From: Pelobates cultripes
Taxonomy: Eukaryota > Chordata > Amphibia > Anura > Pelobatidae
Assembly: GCA_933207985.1 (NCBI GenBank)
Contig: OW240920.1
Location: 148,202,264-148,266,263, forward strand
Reading direction: 5' to 3'
Length of the DNA stretch: 64,000 nt
Below, in pieces: positions 52,728 through 64,000 of the stretch (position 1 is the first letter of the stretch; the number at the start of each line of letters is the position of its first letter). Both the position numbers and the translations under genes were made by a program. Under the pieces are notes generated by a model. It saw only the letters and a program-made list of their open reading frames with translations. It was not told the DNA's origin and did no database searches.

Positions 52728-53863
52728 CGCATATATATAACGCCTAGTACCATAACTATTGGGTTTATATATATAACGCCTAGTACCATAACTACTGGGT
52801 TTATATATATAACGCCTAGTACCATAACTACTGGGTTTATATATATAACGCCTAGTACCATAACTACTGGGTTTATATATATAACGCCTAGTACCATAAC
52901 TATTGGGTTTATATATATAAAGCCTAGTACCATAACTATTGGGTTTATATATATAACGCCTAGTACCATAACTATTGGGTTTATATATATAACGCCTAGT
53001 ACCATAACTATTGGGTTTATATATATAACGCCTAGTACCATAACTATTGGGTTTATATATATAACGCCTAGTACCATAACTATTGGGTTTATATATATAT
53101 AACGCCTAGTACCATAACTATTGGGTTTATATATATAACTCCTAGTACCATAACTATTGGGTTTATATATATAACGCCTAGTACCATAACTACTGGGTTT
53201 ATATATATAACGCCTAGTAACATAACTACTGGGTTTATATATATAACGCCTAGTACCATAACTATTGGGTTTATATATATAACGCCTAGTACCATAACTA
53301 TTGGGTTTATATATATAACGCCTAGTACCATAACTATTGGGTTTATATATATAACGCCTAGTACCATAACTACTGGGTTTATATATATAACCGCACCATA
53401 ATCCATTGGGTTTATATATATAAATCTTCAGTACCATAACAACCATTGGGTTTATATATAACTAGTACCATAACTATTGGGTTTATATATATAACCTAGC
53501 ACCATAACCACTGGCCTAAGGCATACATAAATCTAAAGTACCACATAAACTACTGGGTTTATATATATAACGCCTAAAAATTATAACCATTGGGTTTATA
53601 TATATAACGCCTAGTACCATAACCATTAAGCCTTTAAAGTATATAACGCCTAGTACCATAACTACCGGGCTCATATATATAACGCCTAGTACCATAACCA
53701 TTGGTTTATATATATAAGGAACGTTTCAGTACCATAACTATTGGGTTTATATATATAACGCCTAGTACCATAACTATTGGGTTTATATATATAACGCCTA
53801 GTACCATAACTACTGGGTTTATATATATATAACGCCTAGTACCATAACTACTGGGTTTATATA
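52728..53863. repeat. 36-bp minisatellite, segment 1
   Basis: About thirty copies of ATAACGCCTAGTACCATAAC + TAYTGGGTTTATATAT. Because the unit is twelve codons long without a stop, minus-strand frames repeat one 12-residue word and are not genes. 53395-53740 is more degenerate. Confidence 0.96.
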
Positions 53864-54956
53864 TGTGACAGATTCATCTGCATTGTTGGTTCGTCTGTTT
53901 CCCTTTGTTCGCGGAATTGCCTGTTCATATACCCCCGTTCGTGTATTTGCAAAATGCCGATTGAAACTACCGAACGAACGACCACCCAGGAGAGGAGTGT
54001 GCTGCTGGTTAACCTCTTGGCCCCAATTAGAGCGTTGTGGTTAACCGCAGACACCTCTCCATTCCATTCGTACGGGTGGTCGTCGTTCGCATGTCGACCA
54101 CGAGGCAGCGGCCATTTTGGGACATACGAACACAGAGCGGTGTTCAGTACAAACTGTATGGAACTAAAAACGGACACTTAAACTACCGAACACCGCTGAA
54201 AAGCTGCTGCCTACCTTCCTTTTCGACAAAGCATGCGAACGTCGGTTGTTCGGGAGTTTTATTCATTCGTATGGACTTTCACCCCGACAGCCATCCCATG
54301 GAGTCATTCGTATACCGAAGGACTGGTGAAAGACTTTGACTCCATAGCGATTCGACTAGATACATCGGATCTGAGCGCTATTCGGTGAAAACATGCACTC
54401 AGATCCAGGCTGTCCGGGGATACGTTACACGAACTATATACATTCGGTATTTCTTCAGTTATGTATTTTAATGTATTTTTATTACTGTAATTTAAAATGG
54501 CGATTGTCTCTACCTTGGGAGATAATTAGGTTTCTTCCTAATTATCTCCGGGGTAGAGAAGACGGATTTATGGGTAAGATGGGAAGGGCTTATATTGAAG
54601 CCACTGTGATTGGCTACTGTCCAATATGTTTTACAGTCTTCCACAAGGTCCCCTCGGGGAGTGTCCACCTTGTGGAGACCTGCATAAATACCGGGCAGGT
54701 AGCCCCCATTAAACAGATCTTCATTTGACCCTCAAGACGGAGCTTGGTCTTGTTTGTGGGGGGAATTATTATTGGGACAGCGTTTTCGTTATTTCTAGCT
54801 GTGGAAGGCGTTCGACTGTTTGGCTGATCGGGAGTTGCCGTGTTCGCGGACTTCGTTCGGGAGTTTGGCGATCGGCTGGATTTAAACTGCATTTCTGGAG
54901 AAGGGGGTTATTGCCTAAACGGCGGCTTCATCTACCCGACGGTACGTGTCATAACA
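53864..54956 (+). mobile_element. Solo LTR in minisatellite, copy 1
   Basis: TGTGACAGATTC to GTCATAACA, with ATATA on each side. It has the stem GGAGATAATTAGG (54518-54530) / CCTAATTATCTCC (54537-54549), TCCCCTCGGGGA and GCATAAATACCGGGC near 54681. Same family as the LTR at 13024-14097. Confidence 0.9.
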
Positions 54957-55401
54957 ATATATATAACGCCTAGTACCATAACTACTGGGTTTATATATAT
55001 ATAACGCCTAGTACCATAACTATTGGGTTTATATATATAACGCCTAGTACCATAACTACTGGGTTTATATATATAACGCCTAGTACCATAACTACTGGGT
55101 TTATATATATAACGCCTAGTACCATAACTATTGGGTTTATATATATAACGCCTAGTACCATAACTACTGGGTTTATATATATAACGCCTAGTACCATAAC
55201 TATTGCGTTTATATATATAACGCCTAGTACCATAACTATTGGGTTTATATATATATAACGCCTAGTACCATAACTATTGGGTTTATATATATATAACGCC
55301 TAGTACCATAACTACTGGGTTTATATATATAACGCCTAGTACCATAACTACTGGGTTTATATATATATAACGCCTAGTACCATAACTACTGGGTTTATAT
55401 A
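54957..55401. repeat. 36-bp minisatellite, segment 2
   Basis: About twelve units of the same sequence as segment 1, lying between the two LTR copies. Confidence 0.95.
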
Positions 55402-56495
55402 TGTGACAGATTCATCTGCATTGTTGGTTCGTCTGTTTCCCTTTGTTCGCGGAATTGCCTGTTCATATACCCCCGTTCGTGTATTTGCAAAATGCCGATT
55501 GAAACTACCGAACGAACGACCACCCAGGAGAGGAGTGTGCTGCTGGTTAACCTCTTGGCCCCAATTAGAACGTTGTGGTTAACCGCAGACACCTCTCCAT
55601 TCCATTCGTACGGGTGGTCGTCGTTCGCATGTCGACCACGAGGCAGCGGCCATTTTGGTACATACGAACACAGAGCGGTGTTCGGTACAAACTGTATGGA
55701 ACTAAAAACGGACACTTAAACTACCGAACACCGCTGAAAAGCTGCTGTCTACCTTCCTTTTCGACAAGGCATGCGAACGTCGGTCGTTCGGGAGTTTTAT
55801 TCATTCGTATGGACTTTTACCCCGACAGCCATCCCATGGAGTCATTCGTATACCGACGGACTGGTGAAAGACTTTGACTCCATGGCGATTCGACTAGATA
55901 CATCGGATCTGAGCGCTATTCGGTGAAAACATGCCCTCAGATCCAGGCTGTCTGGGGATACGTTACACGAACCATATGCATTCGGTATTTCTGTAGTTAT
56001 GTATTTTAATGTCTTTTTGTTACTGTAATTTAAGATGGCGATGGTCTCTACCTTGGGAGATAATTAGGTTTCTTCCCCAATTATCTCCAAGGTAAAGAAG
56101 ATGGAATTATGGGCAAGATGGGAAGGGCTATTATTGAAGCCACTGCGATTGGCTACTGTCCAATATGTGTTACAGTCTTCCACAAGGTCCCCTCGGGGAG
56201 TGTCCACCTTGTGGAGACCTGCATAAATACCGGGCAGGTAGCCCCCATTAAACAGATCTTCATTTGACCCTCAAGACGGAGCTTGGTCTCGTTTGTGGGG
56301 GGAATTATTATTGGGACAGCATTTTCGTTATTTCTAGCTGTGGAAGGCGTTCGACTGTTTGGCTGATCGGGAGTTGCCGTGTTCGCGGACTTCGTTCGGG
56401 AGTTTGGCGATCGGCTGGATTTAAACTGCATTTCTGGAGAAGGGGATTATTGCCTAAACGGCGGCTTCATCTACCCGACGGTACGTGTCATAACA
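55402..56495 (+). mobile_element. Solo LTR in minisatellite, copy 2
   Basis: Nearly identical to copy 1 at an offset of 1538-1539 bp, with the same junction bases to the array on both sides. The pair is better explained by duplication of one insertion than by two insertions. Confidence 0.92.
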
Positions 56496-57112
56496 ATATA
56501 TATAACGCCTAGTACCATAACTACTGGGTTTATATATATATAACGCCTAGTACCATAACTATTGGGTTTATATATATAACGCCTAGTACCATAACTACTG
56601 GGTTTATATATATAACGCCTAGTACCATAACTACTGGGTTTATATATATAACGCCTAGTACCATAACTATTGGGTTTATATATATAACGCCTAGTACCAT
56701 AACTACTGGGTTTATATATATAACGCCTAGTACCATAACTATTGGGTTTATATATATAACGCCTAGTACCATAACTATTGGGTTTATATATATAACGCCT
56801 AGTACCATAACTATTGGGTTTATATATATAACGCCTAGTACCATAACTATTGGGTTTATATATATAACGCCTAGTACCATAACTACTGGGTTTATATATA
56901 TAACGCCTAGTACCATAACTATTGGGTTTATATATATAACGCCTAGTACCATAACTACTGGGTTTATATATATATATACGCCTAGTACCATAACTATTGG
57001 GTTTATATATATATAAAACGCCTAGTACCATAACTATTGGGATATTTATTTATATATAATGCCTAGTACCATAACTACTGGGATATTTATATATATATAA
57101 TATACACTGCTC
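56496..57112. repeat. 36-bp minisatellite, segment 3
   Basis: About sixteen units. The first units after the LTR repeat the variant order seen after copy 1. The last units lengthen to GGGATATTTATTTATATATA and end in a TA run where a Tc1 element inserted. Confidence 0.95.
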
Positions 57113-57114
57113 AA

Positions 57115-58641
57115 AAAAATAAAGGGAACACAAAAATAACACATTCTAGATCTGAATGAATTAAATATTCTTCTGAAATACTTTGTTCTTTACATAGTTG
57201 AATGTGCTGACAACAAAATCACACAAAAATAAAAAATGGAAATCAAATTTTTCAACCCATGGAGGTCTGGATTTGGAGTCACACTCAAAATTAAAGTGGA
57301 AAAACACACTACAGGCTGATCCAACTTTGATGTAATGTACTGAAAACAAGTCAAAATTAGGCCCAGTAGTCTGTGTTGCCTCCACGTGCCTGTATGACCT
57401 CCCTACAATGACTGTGCATGCTCCTGATGGGGTGGCGGATGGTCTCCTGAGGGATCTCCTCCCAGACCTGGACAGTCTGTGGTGCAACGTGACATTGGTG
57501 GATGGAGCGAGACATGATGTGCTCAATTGGATTCAGGTCTGGGGAACGGGCGGGCCAGTCCACAGCATCAATGCCTTCGTCTTGCAGGAACTGCTGGCAC
57601 ACCCCAGCCACATGAGGTCTAGCATTGTCTTGCATTAGGAGGAACCCAGGGCCAACCGCACCAGCATATGGTCTCACAGGGGTTCTGAGAATCTCATCTC
57701 GGTACCTAAAGGCAGTCAGGCTACCTCTGGTGAGCACATGGAGTGCTGTGCGGCCCCCCAAAGAAATGCCACCCCACACCATTACTGACCCACTGCCAAA
57801 CCGGTCATGCTGGAGGATGTTGCAGGCAGCAGAACCTTCTCCACGGCGTCTCCAGACTCTGTCACGTCTGTCAGTGTGAACCTGCTTTCATCTGTGAAGA
57901 GCACAGGGCGCCAGTGGCGAATTTGCCAATCTTGGTGTTCTCTGGCAAATGCCAAACGTCCTGCACGGTGTTGGGCTGTAAGCACAACCCCCACCTGTGG
58001 ATGTCGGGCCCTCATACTACCCTCATGGAGTGTGTTTCTGACCGTTTGAGCAGACACATGCACATTTGTGGCCTGCTGGAGTTCATCTTGCAGGGCTCTG
58101 GCAGTGCTCCTCCTGTTCCTTCTTGCACAAAGGCGGAGGTAGCGGTCCTGCTGCTGGGTTGTTGCCCTCTTACGGCCTCCTCCACGTCTCCCGATGTACT
58201 GGCCTGTCTCCTGGTAGCGCCTCCATGCTCTGGACACTACGCTGACAAACACAGCAAACCTTCTTGCCACAGCTAACATTGATGTGCCATCCTGGATGAG
58301 CTGCACTACCTGAGCCACTTGTGTGGGTTGTAGACTCCGTCTCATGCTACCACTAGAGTGAAAGCACCGTCAGCATTCAAAAGTGACCAAAACATCAGCC
58401 AGGAAGCATAGGAACTGAGAAGTGGTCTGTGGTCACCACCTGCAGAACCACTCCTTTATTGGGGGTGTCTTGCTAATTGCCTATAATTTCCACCTGTTGT
58501 CTATCCCATTTGCACAACAGCATGTGAAATTGATTGTCACTCAGTGTTGCTTCCTAAGTGGACAGTTTGATTTCACAGAAGTGTGATTGACTTGGAGTTA
58601 CATTGTGTTGTTCAAGTGTTCCCTTTATTTTTTTGAGCAGT
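57115..58641 (-). mobile_element. Tc1-like element, nearly complete
   Basis: Ends are inverted repeats of about 26 bp (ACTGCTCAAAAAAATAAAGG and its complement CCTTTATTTTTTTGAGCAGT), with TA at each border. Length 1.53 kb is normal for an autonomous Tc1 element. It carries the transposase on the minus strand. Confidence 0.93.
57357..58345 (-). pseudogene. Tc1-like DD34E transposase with one frameshift
   Basis: The minus-strand frame starts [20 protein letters not shown] with the paired-like helix-turn-helix ([13 protein letters not shown]) and GRKRATT. The first catalytic Asp is in [10 protein letters not shown] frameshift at about 57870-57878 follows; the other frame continues [15 protein letters not shown], then LLMQDNARPH (second Asp) and SPDLNPIEH (Glu). 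The spacing from the second Asp to Glu is exactly 34 residues. Only this one lesion separates it from a full-length transposase. Plus-strand frames across it are antisense artefacts. Confidence 0.92.
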
Positions 58642-58644
58642 ATA

Positions 58645-59594
58645 TATATATATATATAGTACCCACATCAGTCCATCCTTGCAAGTGCACTGTCTTGGCG
58701 TTATACTTGATTCTGGCCTCACCTTTGAGCCTCACATCCAGTCTGTTACCAAATTCTGTGGATTCCACCTGAAAAACATTGCCCGCATCCGCCCCTTTCT
58801 TACGCAAGATGCTACCAAGGAGCTTGTCCACGCTCTAATAATCTCTCGCATGGATTATTGTAACCCTCTCCTAATTGGTCTTCCCAAAAATTGTATTGCC
58901 CCGCTACAGTCTGTAATTAATGCTGCCGCCAGACTGATTTTCCTCTCTAGTCGGTCCTCTCACACCTCACCCCTCTGGCAGTCCTTACATTGGCTTCCTG
59001 TATCCTAAAGAAGTCAATTCAAAGTGCTAACCCAAACCTATAAATCTTTGAACAATTCTGTCCCCTCTTACAACTCTTCACAGATCCATAGGTATGCCCC
59101 TTCTCTGTCTCTCCACTCTGCCCGTGACCTTCTCCGGTCCGCTGCTCACACCCGTACCGCCAACTCGCACTTGCAGGAATTCTCGCGGGCGGCTCCCTTC
59201 CTATGGAATAGCCTGCTTACCGCCATCAGACTCTCTCCTAGTCTTCAATTATTTAAAAAGTGCCTTAAAACCCATCACTTTAGGAAAGCTTATGGCCTCC
59301 CAAAGTATACCTGTCTCTTGCTCTCTCCTAAATGGCAGCACTCTACTCTCTCCTCCAGTTCTGCTTCACTCCACTTTATTTGACTGCTACCTCCTGTCCT
59401 GTTGTGTTTTACACCCCACCTCCTATAGACTGTAAGCTCGTTTGAGCAGGGCCCTCTTCAACCTATTGTTCCTGTAAATTTTAGTAATTGTCTCATTTAT
59501 TGTTAAATATCCCCATTTTATAATATTGTAAAGCGCTAAGGAATCTGTTGGAGCTATATAAATGGCTATATTAATAATAATAATAATAATAATG
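58645..59594 (+). mobile_element. L2-type LINE, 5'-truncated, with AAT-repeat tail
   Basis: The C-terminal end of ORF2 is read in two frames: LGVILDSGLTFEPHIQSVTK, LIISRMDYCNPLLIGLPK, SPLWQSLHWLPVS, then LTQTYKSLNN, APFLWNSLLTAIRLSPSL and LFKKCLKTHHFRKAYG. A TAA separates the frames near 59007. The 3' end GGAGCTATATAAATGGCTAT and (AAT)n is the usual L2 tail. Confidence 0.9.
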
Positions 59595-59806
59595 TTCTGG
59601 GACATAGCATGTGTACAATATAACGCCTAGTACTCTGTGATATTCACACATTTCTAATGGGCAGTGGACAGATCCATGTATTCTGTATACTGGGCCCTGT
59701 ATGTATGTGAATGTAAGAGCACAGAAAGGTATGTGCATGGATGCAGGTGTGTGTTTAATCCCCGCCACTGCTTTAAAATGTCTCTCTCATTTTTTTTTTC
59801 CCCCAG

Positions 59807-59869
59807 CTCACCGCCTCAAAATTCCCAGTCGTGATTAAAATGGGACATGCACATTCCGGAATGGGCAAG
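59807..59869 (+). CDS. syn1: Synapsin I exon (exon 7): ATP-binding loop
   Basis: The 63-nt exon between TTTTTCCCCCAG and GTAAGG encodes LTASKFPVVIKMGHAHSGMGK. It holds the ATP-grasp lysine strand (PVVIKMG) and the glycine-containing loop (HSGMGK). Synapsin I has FPVVVK/KMGHAHSGMGK; synapsin II has KIGHAHSGMGK and III KLGHAHAGMGK, so the Met supports synapsin I. A minisatellite begins about 25 bases downstream of the donor. Confidence 0.96.
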
Positions 59870-59889
59870 GTAAGGCAAAGACACCCCAA

Positions 59890-62835
59890 ACCAGGGGAGG
59901 ACAGGTGGTCACTCTGTGAGCGGGCAGTAACCCCTGAATCAGGGAGAGAGCAGTGGGTTACTGTGTGAGCGGGTGGTAATCCCTGAATCATGGAGAGTGT
60001 AGGGAGTCACTCTGTGAGCGGGCAGTAACCCCTGAATCAGAGAAAGGGCAAGGGGTCACTGTGTGAGCGGGCAGTAATACCCGAATCAGGAAGAGGGTAG
60101 GGAGTCACTCTGTGAGCGGGTGGTAATCCCTGAATCAGGGAGAGGGCAGTGGGTCACTCTGTGAACGGGCGGTAACCCCTGAATCAGGGAGAGGGCAGGG
60201 AGTCACTCTGTGAGCGGGCGGTATCCACTGAATCAGGGAGAGGGCAGGGAGTCTCTGTGTGAGCGGGTGGTAACCTCTGAATCAGGGACAGAACAGGGTG
60301 TCACTGTGTGAGTGGGCAGTAACCCCTGAATCAGAGAGAGGGCAGGGAATCACTCTGTGAGAGGGCGGGAACCCCTAAATCAGGGAGAGGATAGGGAGTC
60401 ACTCTGTAAGCGGGCGGTAAACCCATGAATCAGGTAAAGGGAAAGGCGTCACTGTGTGAGCGGGCAGTAACCCCTGAGTCAGGGAGAAGGTAGGGAGTCA
60501 CTTTGTGAGTGGGTGGTAACCCCTGAACCAGGGAGAGGGTAGGGAGTCACTGTGTGAGTGGGCAGGGAGTCACTCTGTGAGCCGGGGGTAACCCCTGAAT
60601 CAGGGAGAGGGCAGGGGATCACTCTGAGTGGGTGGTAACCCCTGAATCAGGGAGAGGGCAGGGGGTCACTCTGAGCGGACGGTAACCCCTAAATCAGGGA
60701 GAGGGCAGGGAGTCACTCTGTGAGCGGGCAGTAACCCCTGAATAAGGGAGAGGGCAGGGGGTCACTGTGTGAGCGGGTGGTAACCCCTGAATCAGGGAGA
60801 GGGCAGGGAGTCACTCTGTGAGCAGGCGGTAACCCCTGAACCAGGAAGAGGGTAGGGGGTCACTCTGTGAGCGGGCGGTAACCCCTGAATCAGGGAGAGG
60901 GCAGGGAGTCACTCTGTGAGCGGGCGGTAACCCCTGAATCAGGGAGAGGGCAGGGAGTCACTGTGTGAGCGGGTGGTAACCTCTGAATCAGGGACAGGAC
61001 AGGGGGTCACTGTGTGAGCGGGCGTTAACCCTTGAATCAGGGACAGAACGGGGTTACTGTGTGAGCAGGCAGTAACCCCTGAATCAGAGAGAGGGCAGGG
61101 AATCACTCTGTGAGAGGGCTGGAACCCCTAAATCAGGGAGAGGGTAGGGAGTCACTCTGTGAGCGGGTGGTAACCCCTGAACCAGGGAGAGGGTAGGGAG
61201 TCACTGTGTGAGTGGGCAGGGAGGCACTCTGTGAGCCGGGGGTAACCCCTGAATCAGGGAGAGGGCAGGAGATCACTCTAAGTGGGCGGTAACCCCTGAA
61301 TCAGGGAGAGGGCAGGGGTCACTCTGAGCGGGCGGTAACTCCTAAATTAGGGAGAGGGCAGGGAGTCACTCTGTGAGCGGGCAGTAACCCCTGAATCAGG
61401 GAGAGGGCAGGGGGTCACTCTGTGAGCGGGCGGTAACCCCTGAATCAGGGAGAGGGCAGGGAGTCACTCTGTGAGCGGGTGGTAACCCCTGAATCAGGGA
61501 GAGGGCAGGAAGTCACTCTGTGAGCGGGCGGTAACCCCTGAATCACGGAGAGGGCAGGGGTCACTCTGTGAGCGGGCGGTAACCCCTGAATCAGGGAGAG
61601 GGCAGGAAGTCACTCTGTGAGCGGGCGGTAACCCCTGAATCACGGAGAGGGCAGGAAGTCACTCTGTGAGCGGGCGGTAACCCCTTAATCAGGGAGAGGG
61701 CAGGGGGTCACTCTGTAAGCGGGCGGTAACCCCTGAATCAGGGAGAGTGCAGGGGGTCACTCTGTGAGCACGGTAACACCTGAATCAGGGAGAGGGCAGG
61801 AAGTCACTCTGTGAGCGAGTGGTAACACCTGAATCAGGAGAGGGCAGGGTCACCTGTGAGGGGGTAACCCTGAATCAGGGAGAGGGCAGGGGGTCACTGT
61901 GTGAGTGGGCGGTAACCCCTGAATCAGGGAGAGGGCAGGGGGTCACTGTGTGAGCGGGCGGTAACCCCTGAATCAGGGAGAGGGCAGGGGGTCACTGTGT
62001 GAGTGGCAGCAACCCCTGAATCAGGGAGAGGGCAGGGGTCACTCTGTGAGTGGGCGGTAACCCCTGAATCAGGGAGAGGGCAGGGGGTCACTCTGGTGAG
62101 CAGCCTTGGTAACACCCAGTCCAGAGAGAGGAGAGCAGAGAAGTCACTCTGTGAGCAGGTGGTAACCCCTGAATCAGGGAGAGGGCAGGGAGTCACTGTG
62201 TGAGTGGGCGGTAACCCCTGAATCAGGGAGAGGGCAGGGGGCCACTGTGTGAGTGGGCGGTAACCCCTGAATCAGGGAGAGGGCAGGGGGTCACTGTGTG
62301 AGTGTGCAGTAACCCCTGAATCAGGGAGAGGGCAGGGGCTCACTGTGTGAGTGGGCGGTAACCCCTGAATCAGGGAGAGGGCAGGGGGTCGCTCTGTGAG
62401 CGGGTGGTAACCCCTGAATCAGGGAGAGGGCAGGGGGTCACTGTGTGACTGGGTGGTAAACCCTGAATCAGAGAGAGGGCAGGGGTCACTGTGTGAGTGG
62501 GTGGTAACCCCTGAATCAGGGAGAGGGCAGGGAGTCACTCTGTGGGTGGGCGGTAACCCCTGAATCAGGGAGAGGCAGGGGGTCACTGTGTGAGTGGGTG
62601 GTAACCCCTGAATCAGGGAGAGGGCAGGGGTCACTCTGTGGGCGGGAGGTAACCCCTGAATCAGGGAGAGGGCAGGGGTCACTGTGTGGTAACCCCTGAA
62701 TCAGGGAGAGGGCAGGGGTCACTGTGTGAGTGGGTGGTAACCCCTGAATCAGGGAGAGGGCAGGGAGTCACTCTGTGGGCGGGCGGTAACCCCTGAATCA
62801 GGGAAAGGGTAGAGGGTCACTCTGTGAGCTGGTGG
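59890..62835. repeat. 49-bp minisatellite in SYN1 intron 7
   Basis: About sixty copies of GCGGGCGGTAACCCCTGAAT + CAGGGAGAGGGCAGGGGGTC + ACTCTGTGA. Each intact unit contains the 13-bp palindrome CCCTGAATCAGGG (in phase variants, CCCCTGAATCAGGG). A larger duplicated block is suggested by recurring variants (GAGAGGGC and GAGCCGGGGG at about 60.36-60.59 and 61.11-61.24 kb). Confidence 0.96.
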
Positions 62836-63206
62836 AAATCACAAGAGACATTCTGACCTCAGGTCAGGTGTAAGAAGAAGGTCACTCAGTAATAGAAATA
62901 CAATGTGGTTTGAGGTCACAGAGAGGACAGGAAGGTCTCTCTGTTGGTACATTAGGGAGAAAGTATGAAGGTACTTTAACCATATGATGAAATGTTCACC
63001 CTGAGTGACGAAGGCAGTTAGTTTAATGTTGCTCAATGCTGTCTATCTTTCCGATAAATGTGTGGATTGATGTCTCTGCCGGCGTCCCCTGCGTGCTTTT
63101 TACTCTTCCTTTTTTCTGTTTGTTTACTATTAGTTGGTTTATGTTTTATATTTTTTCCAATTCATTGTGACTTTATATAATTTTAGACCTTTAATATTTA
63201 AATCAG

Positions 63207-63349
63207 GTCAAGGTGGACAATCAGTATGACTTTCAAGACATCGCCAGTGTGGTCGCCCTGACCAAGACCTACGCTACGTCAGAGCCTTTCATCGATGCCA
63301 AGTATGACGTCCGTATCCAGAAGATCGGAACTAACTACAAAGCCTATAT
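63207..63349 (+). CDS. syn1: Synapsin I exon (exon 8)
   Basis: The 143-nt exon between AATCAG and GTGAGT encodes [47 protein letters not shown] and two bases of a Met codon. Mammalian synapsin I differs at about five positions (QHDF, ATAEP, VRVQKIGQ). VALTKTYAT distinguishes it from synapsin II (VALTQTYAT) and III (VAMAKTYAT). It continues the ATP-grasp lobe; the next exon is beyond the window. Confidence 0.97.
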
Positions 63350-64000
63350 GTGAGTAAGCACAAGATCTGTTTTGTCTGCCGTGACATTACGTCGACCTTC
63401 TTTATATAAATAACTCCTCAACTTGCAGCTTTTCATGGCTGGAATGAATTTAAGCAGAACCTGACTGCTCGTTTTGGTAAGGATTGAGTGCTTGGAGAAC
63501 AGCCCGACTGCAGGGTTCTGGTGCTGATTCTGTAACTGATTCGGTGTTCCCCATCCTTTGACATTTCAGGCTTTAACTATAGGTAAAATGTATTGGGATC
63601 TTTAGACTATCACCCTCTGTCCTGTCTACAAAAGGCCTTTGTAGAACATCCCTGGGGAAGATGGAAAGGTCTTCTAATCAGGAGAAATCGTTCCTCATGC
63701 TGGGTGTCTTTGTACATACGAGCATTGTAGGCCCAGGCTCTGCACAGTAAGGGGAAGTGGATTACCCAATGTTTGCCAATATCTCGAACCTCGCTACACC
63801 TGCTATTCTGTCTGTCTGTCCTGTCTATCTGTGTCACCCTAATATCTCTCACTGCTCTGCAGGTTTTTCAAGTTTCATTCAATATAATATCAGCCTCTCC
63901 CTTTCCTGTGCTATTAATGGAGAGAATCACCGAAACCCAGTGTCTTATCCTCCCAGCGAGGGCACTTTAGTCCTGAGTTACTAAAAGGAAATCAAAATAA
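63350..64000. other. SYN1 intron 8, start only
   Basis: No gene, array or recognisable transposon in this stretch. Confidence 0.6.

Noticed and set aside
53954..56512. Paired frames of 75-106 codons duplicated at 1538-bp spacing
   Set aside because: They lie wholly inside the two copies of a solo LTR and overlap on both strands; LTR sequence, not genes.
52697..57031. Minus-strand frames repeating one 12-residue word
   Set aside because: The 36-bp unit is a multiple of three without stops; it is not a repeat protein gene. No start context, splice signals or conservation.
57743..58276. 177-codon plus-strand frame
   Set aside because: Antisense to the Tc1 transposase, which has a full set of catalytic motifs on the other strand.
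34625..63349. Assignment to synapsin II or III with TIMP4 or TIMP3
   Set aside because: Diagnostic residues ([33 protein letters not shown]) fit synapsin I, and the inhibitor's CTC start, NRS site and CLWTD region fit TIMP1 best.

Overview
This is nuclear DNA from a vertebrate, most likely a frog (anuran). Six phase-compatible exons with GT/AG borders encode a synapsin that reads as synapsin I. A five-coding-exon TIMP1-like gene lies on the opposite strand inside one of its introns, as TIMP1 does inside SYN1 in mammals. The amphibian call is inferred from the repeat content: Gmr1-like Ty3/Gypsy LTR elements, TTAA-target MITEs, an EN+ Penelope element, Tc1 elements and CR1/L2-type LINEs, all inside very long introns. 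I cannot name the species.

Layout. 1-12.5 kb is upstream SYN1 intron: a minus-strand Gag fragment with its LTR, a dead Tc1, a four-deep transposon nest (2.4-5.2 kb), a 3.2-kb TTAA element, then a 21/25-bp minisatellite that runs into the acceptor of the first SYN1 exon seen (12539-12596). 12.6-18.7 kb holds two minisatellites and two LTR relics, one with integrase-RT-RNase H remains. SYN1 exon 4 is at 18685-18776. 18.9-33.8 kb is one LTR element bounded by a 5-bp target duplication, enlarged to 15 kb by nested LTRs, a LINE, a large foldback, a hairpin chain and a Penelope element. SYN1 exons 5 and 6 follow at 34.6 and 35.3 kb. TIMP1 occupies 36.1-41.6 kb on the minus strand. Its promoter abuts a 3.5-kb minisatellite (41.7-45.2 kb). 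46.6-57.1 kb carries further arrays, LINE and LTR remains and a 1.54-kb tandem duplication of array plus solo LTR. A nearly complete Tc1 and an L2-type LINE precede SYN1 exon 7 (59807-59869). A 49-bp minisatellite fills most of the next intron, and exon 8 is at 63207-63349.

How the genes relate. The SYN1 exons (603 nt, 201 codons) cover the middle of synapsin domain C, the ATP-grasp fold that binds ATP and dimerises on synaptic vesicles. SYN1 exons 1-2 and the C-terminal exons lie outside the window (exon numbers follow the mammalian gene and are inferred). TIMP1 is complete: a secreted metalloproteinase inhibitor of 205 residues with all 12 mature cysteines, a CCAAT/TTTAAA promoter with AP-1- and ETS-like sites, a probable noncoding first exon and an AATAAA signal. 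Every other open frame of any length is transposon remnant or tandem repeat. I could not run alignments: repeat family names rest on motifs, termini and target-site duplications read directly, and copy numbers and diffuse borders are approximate.
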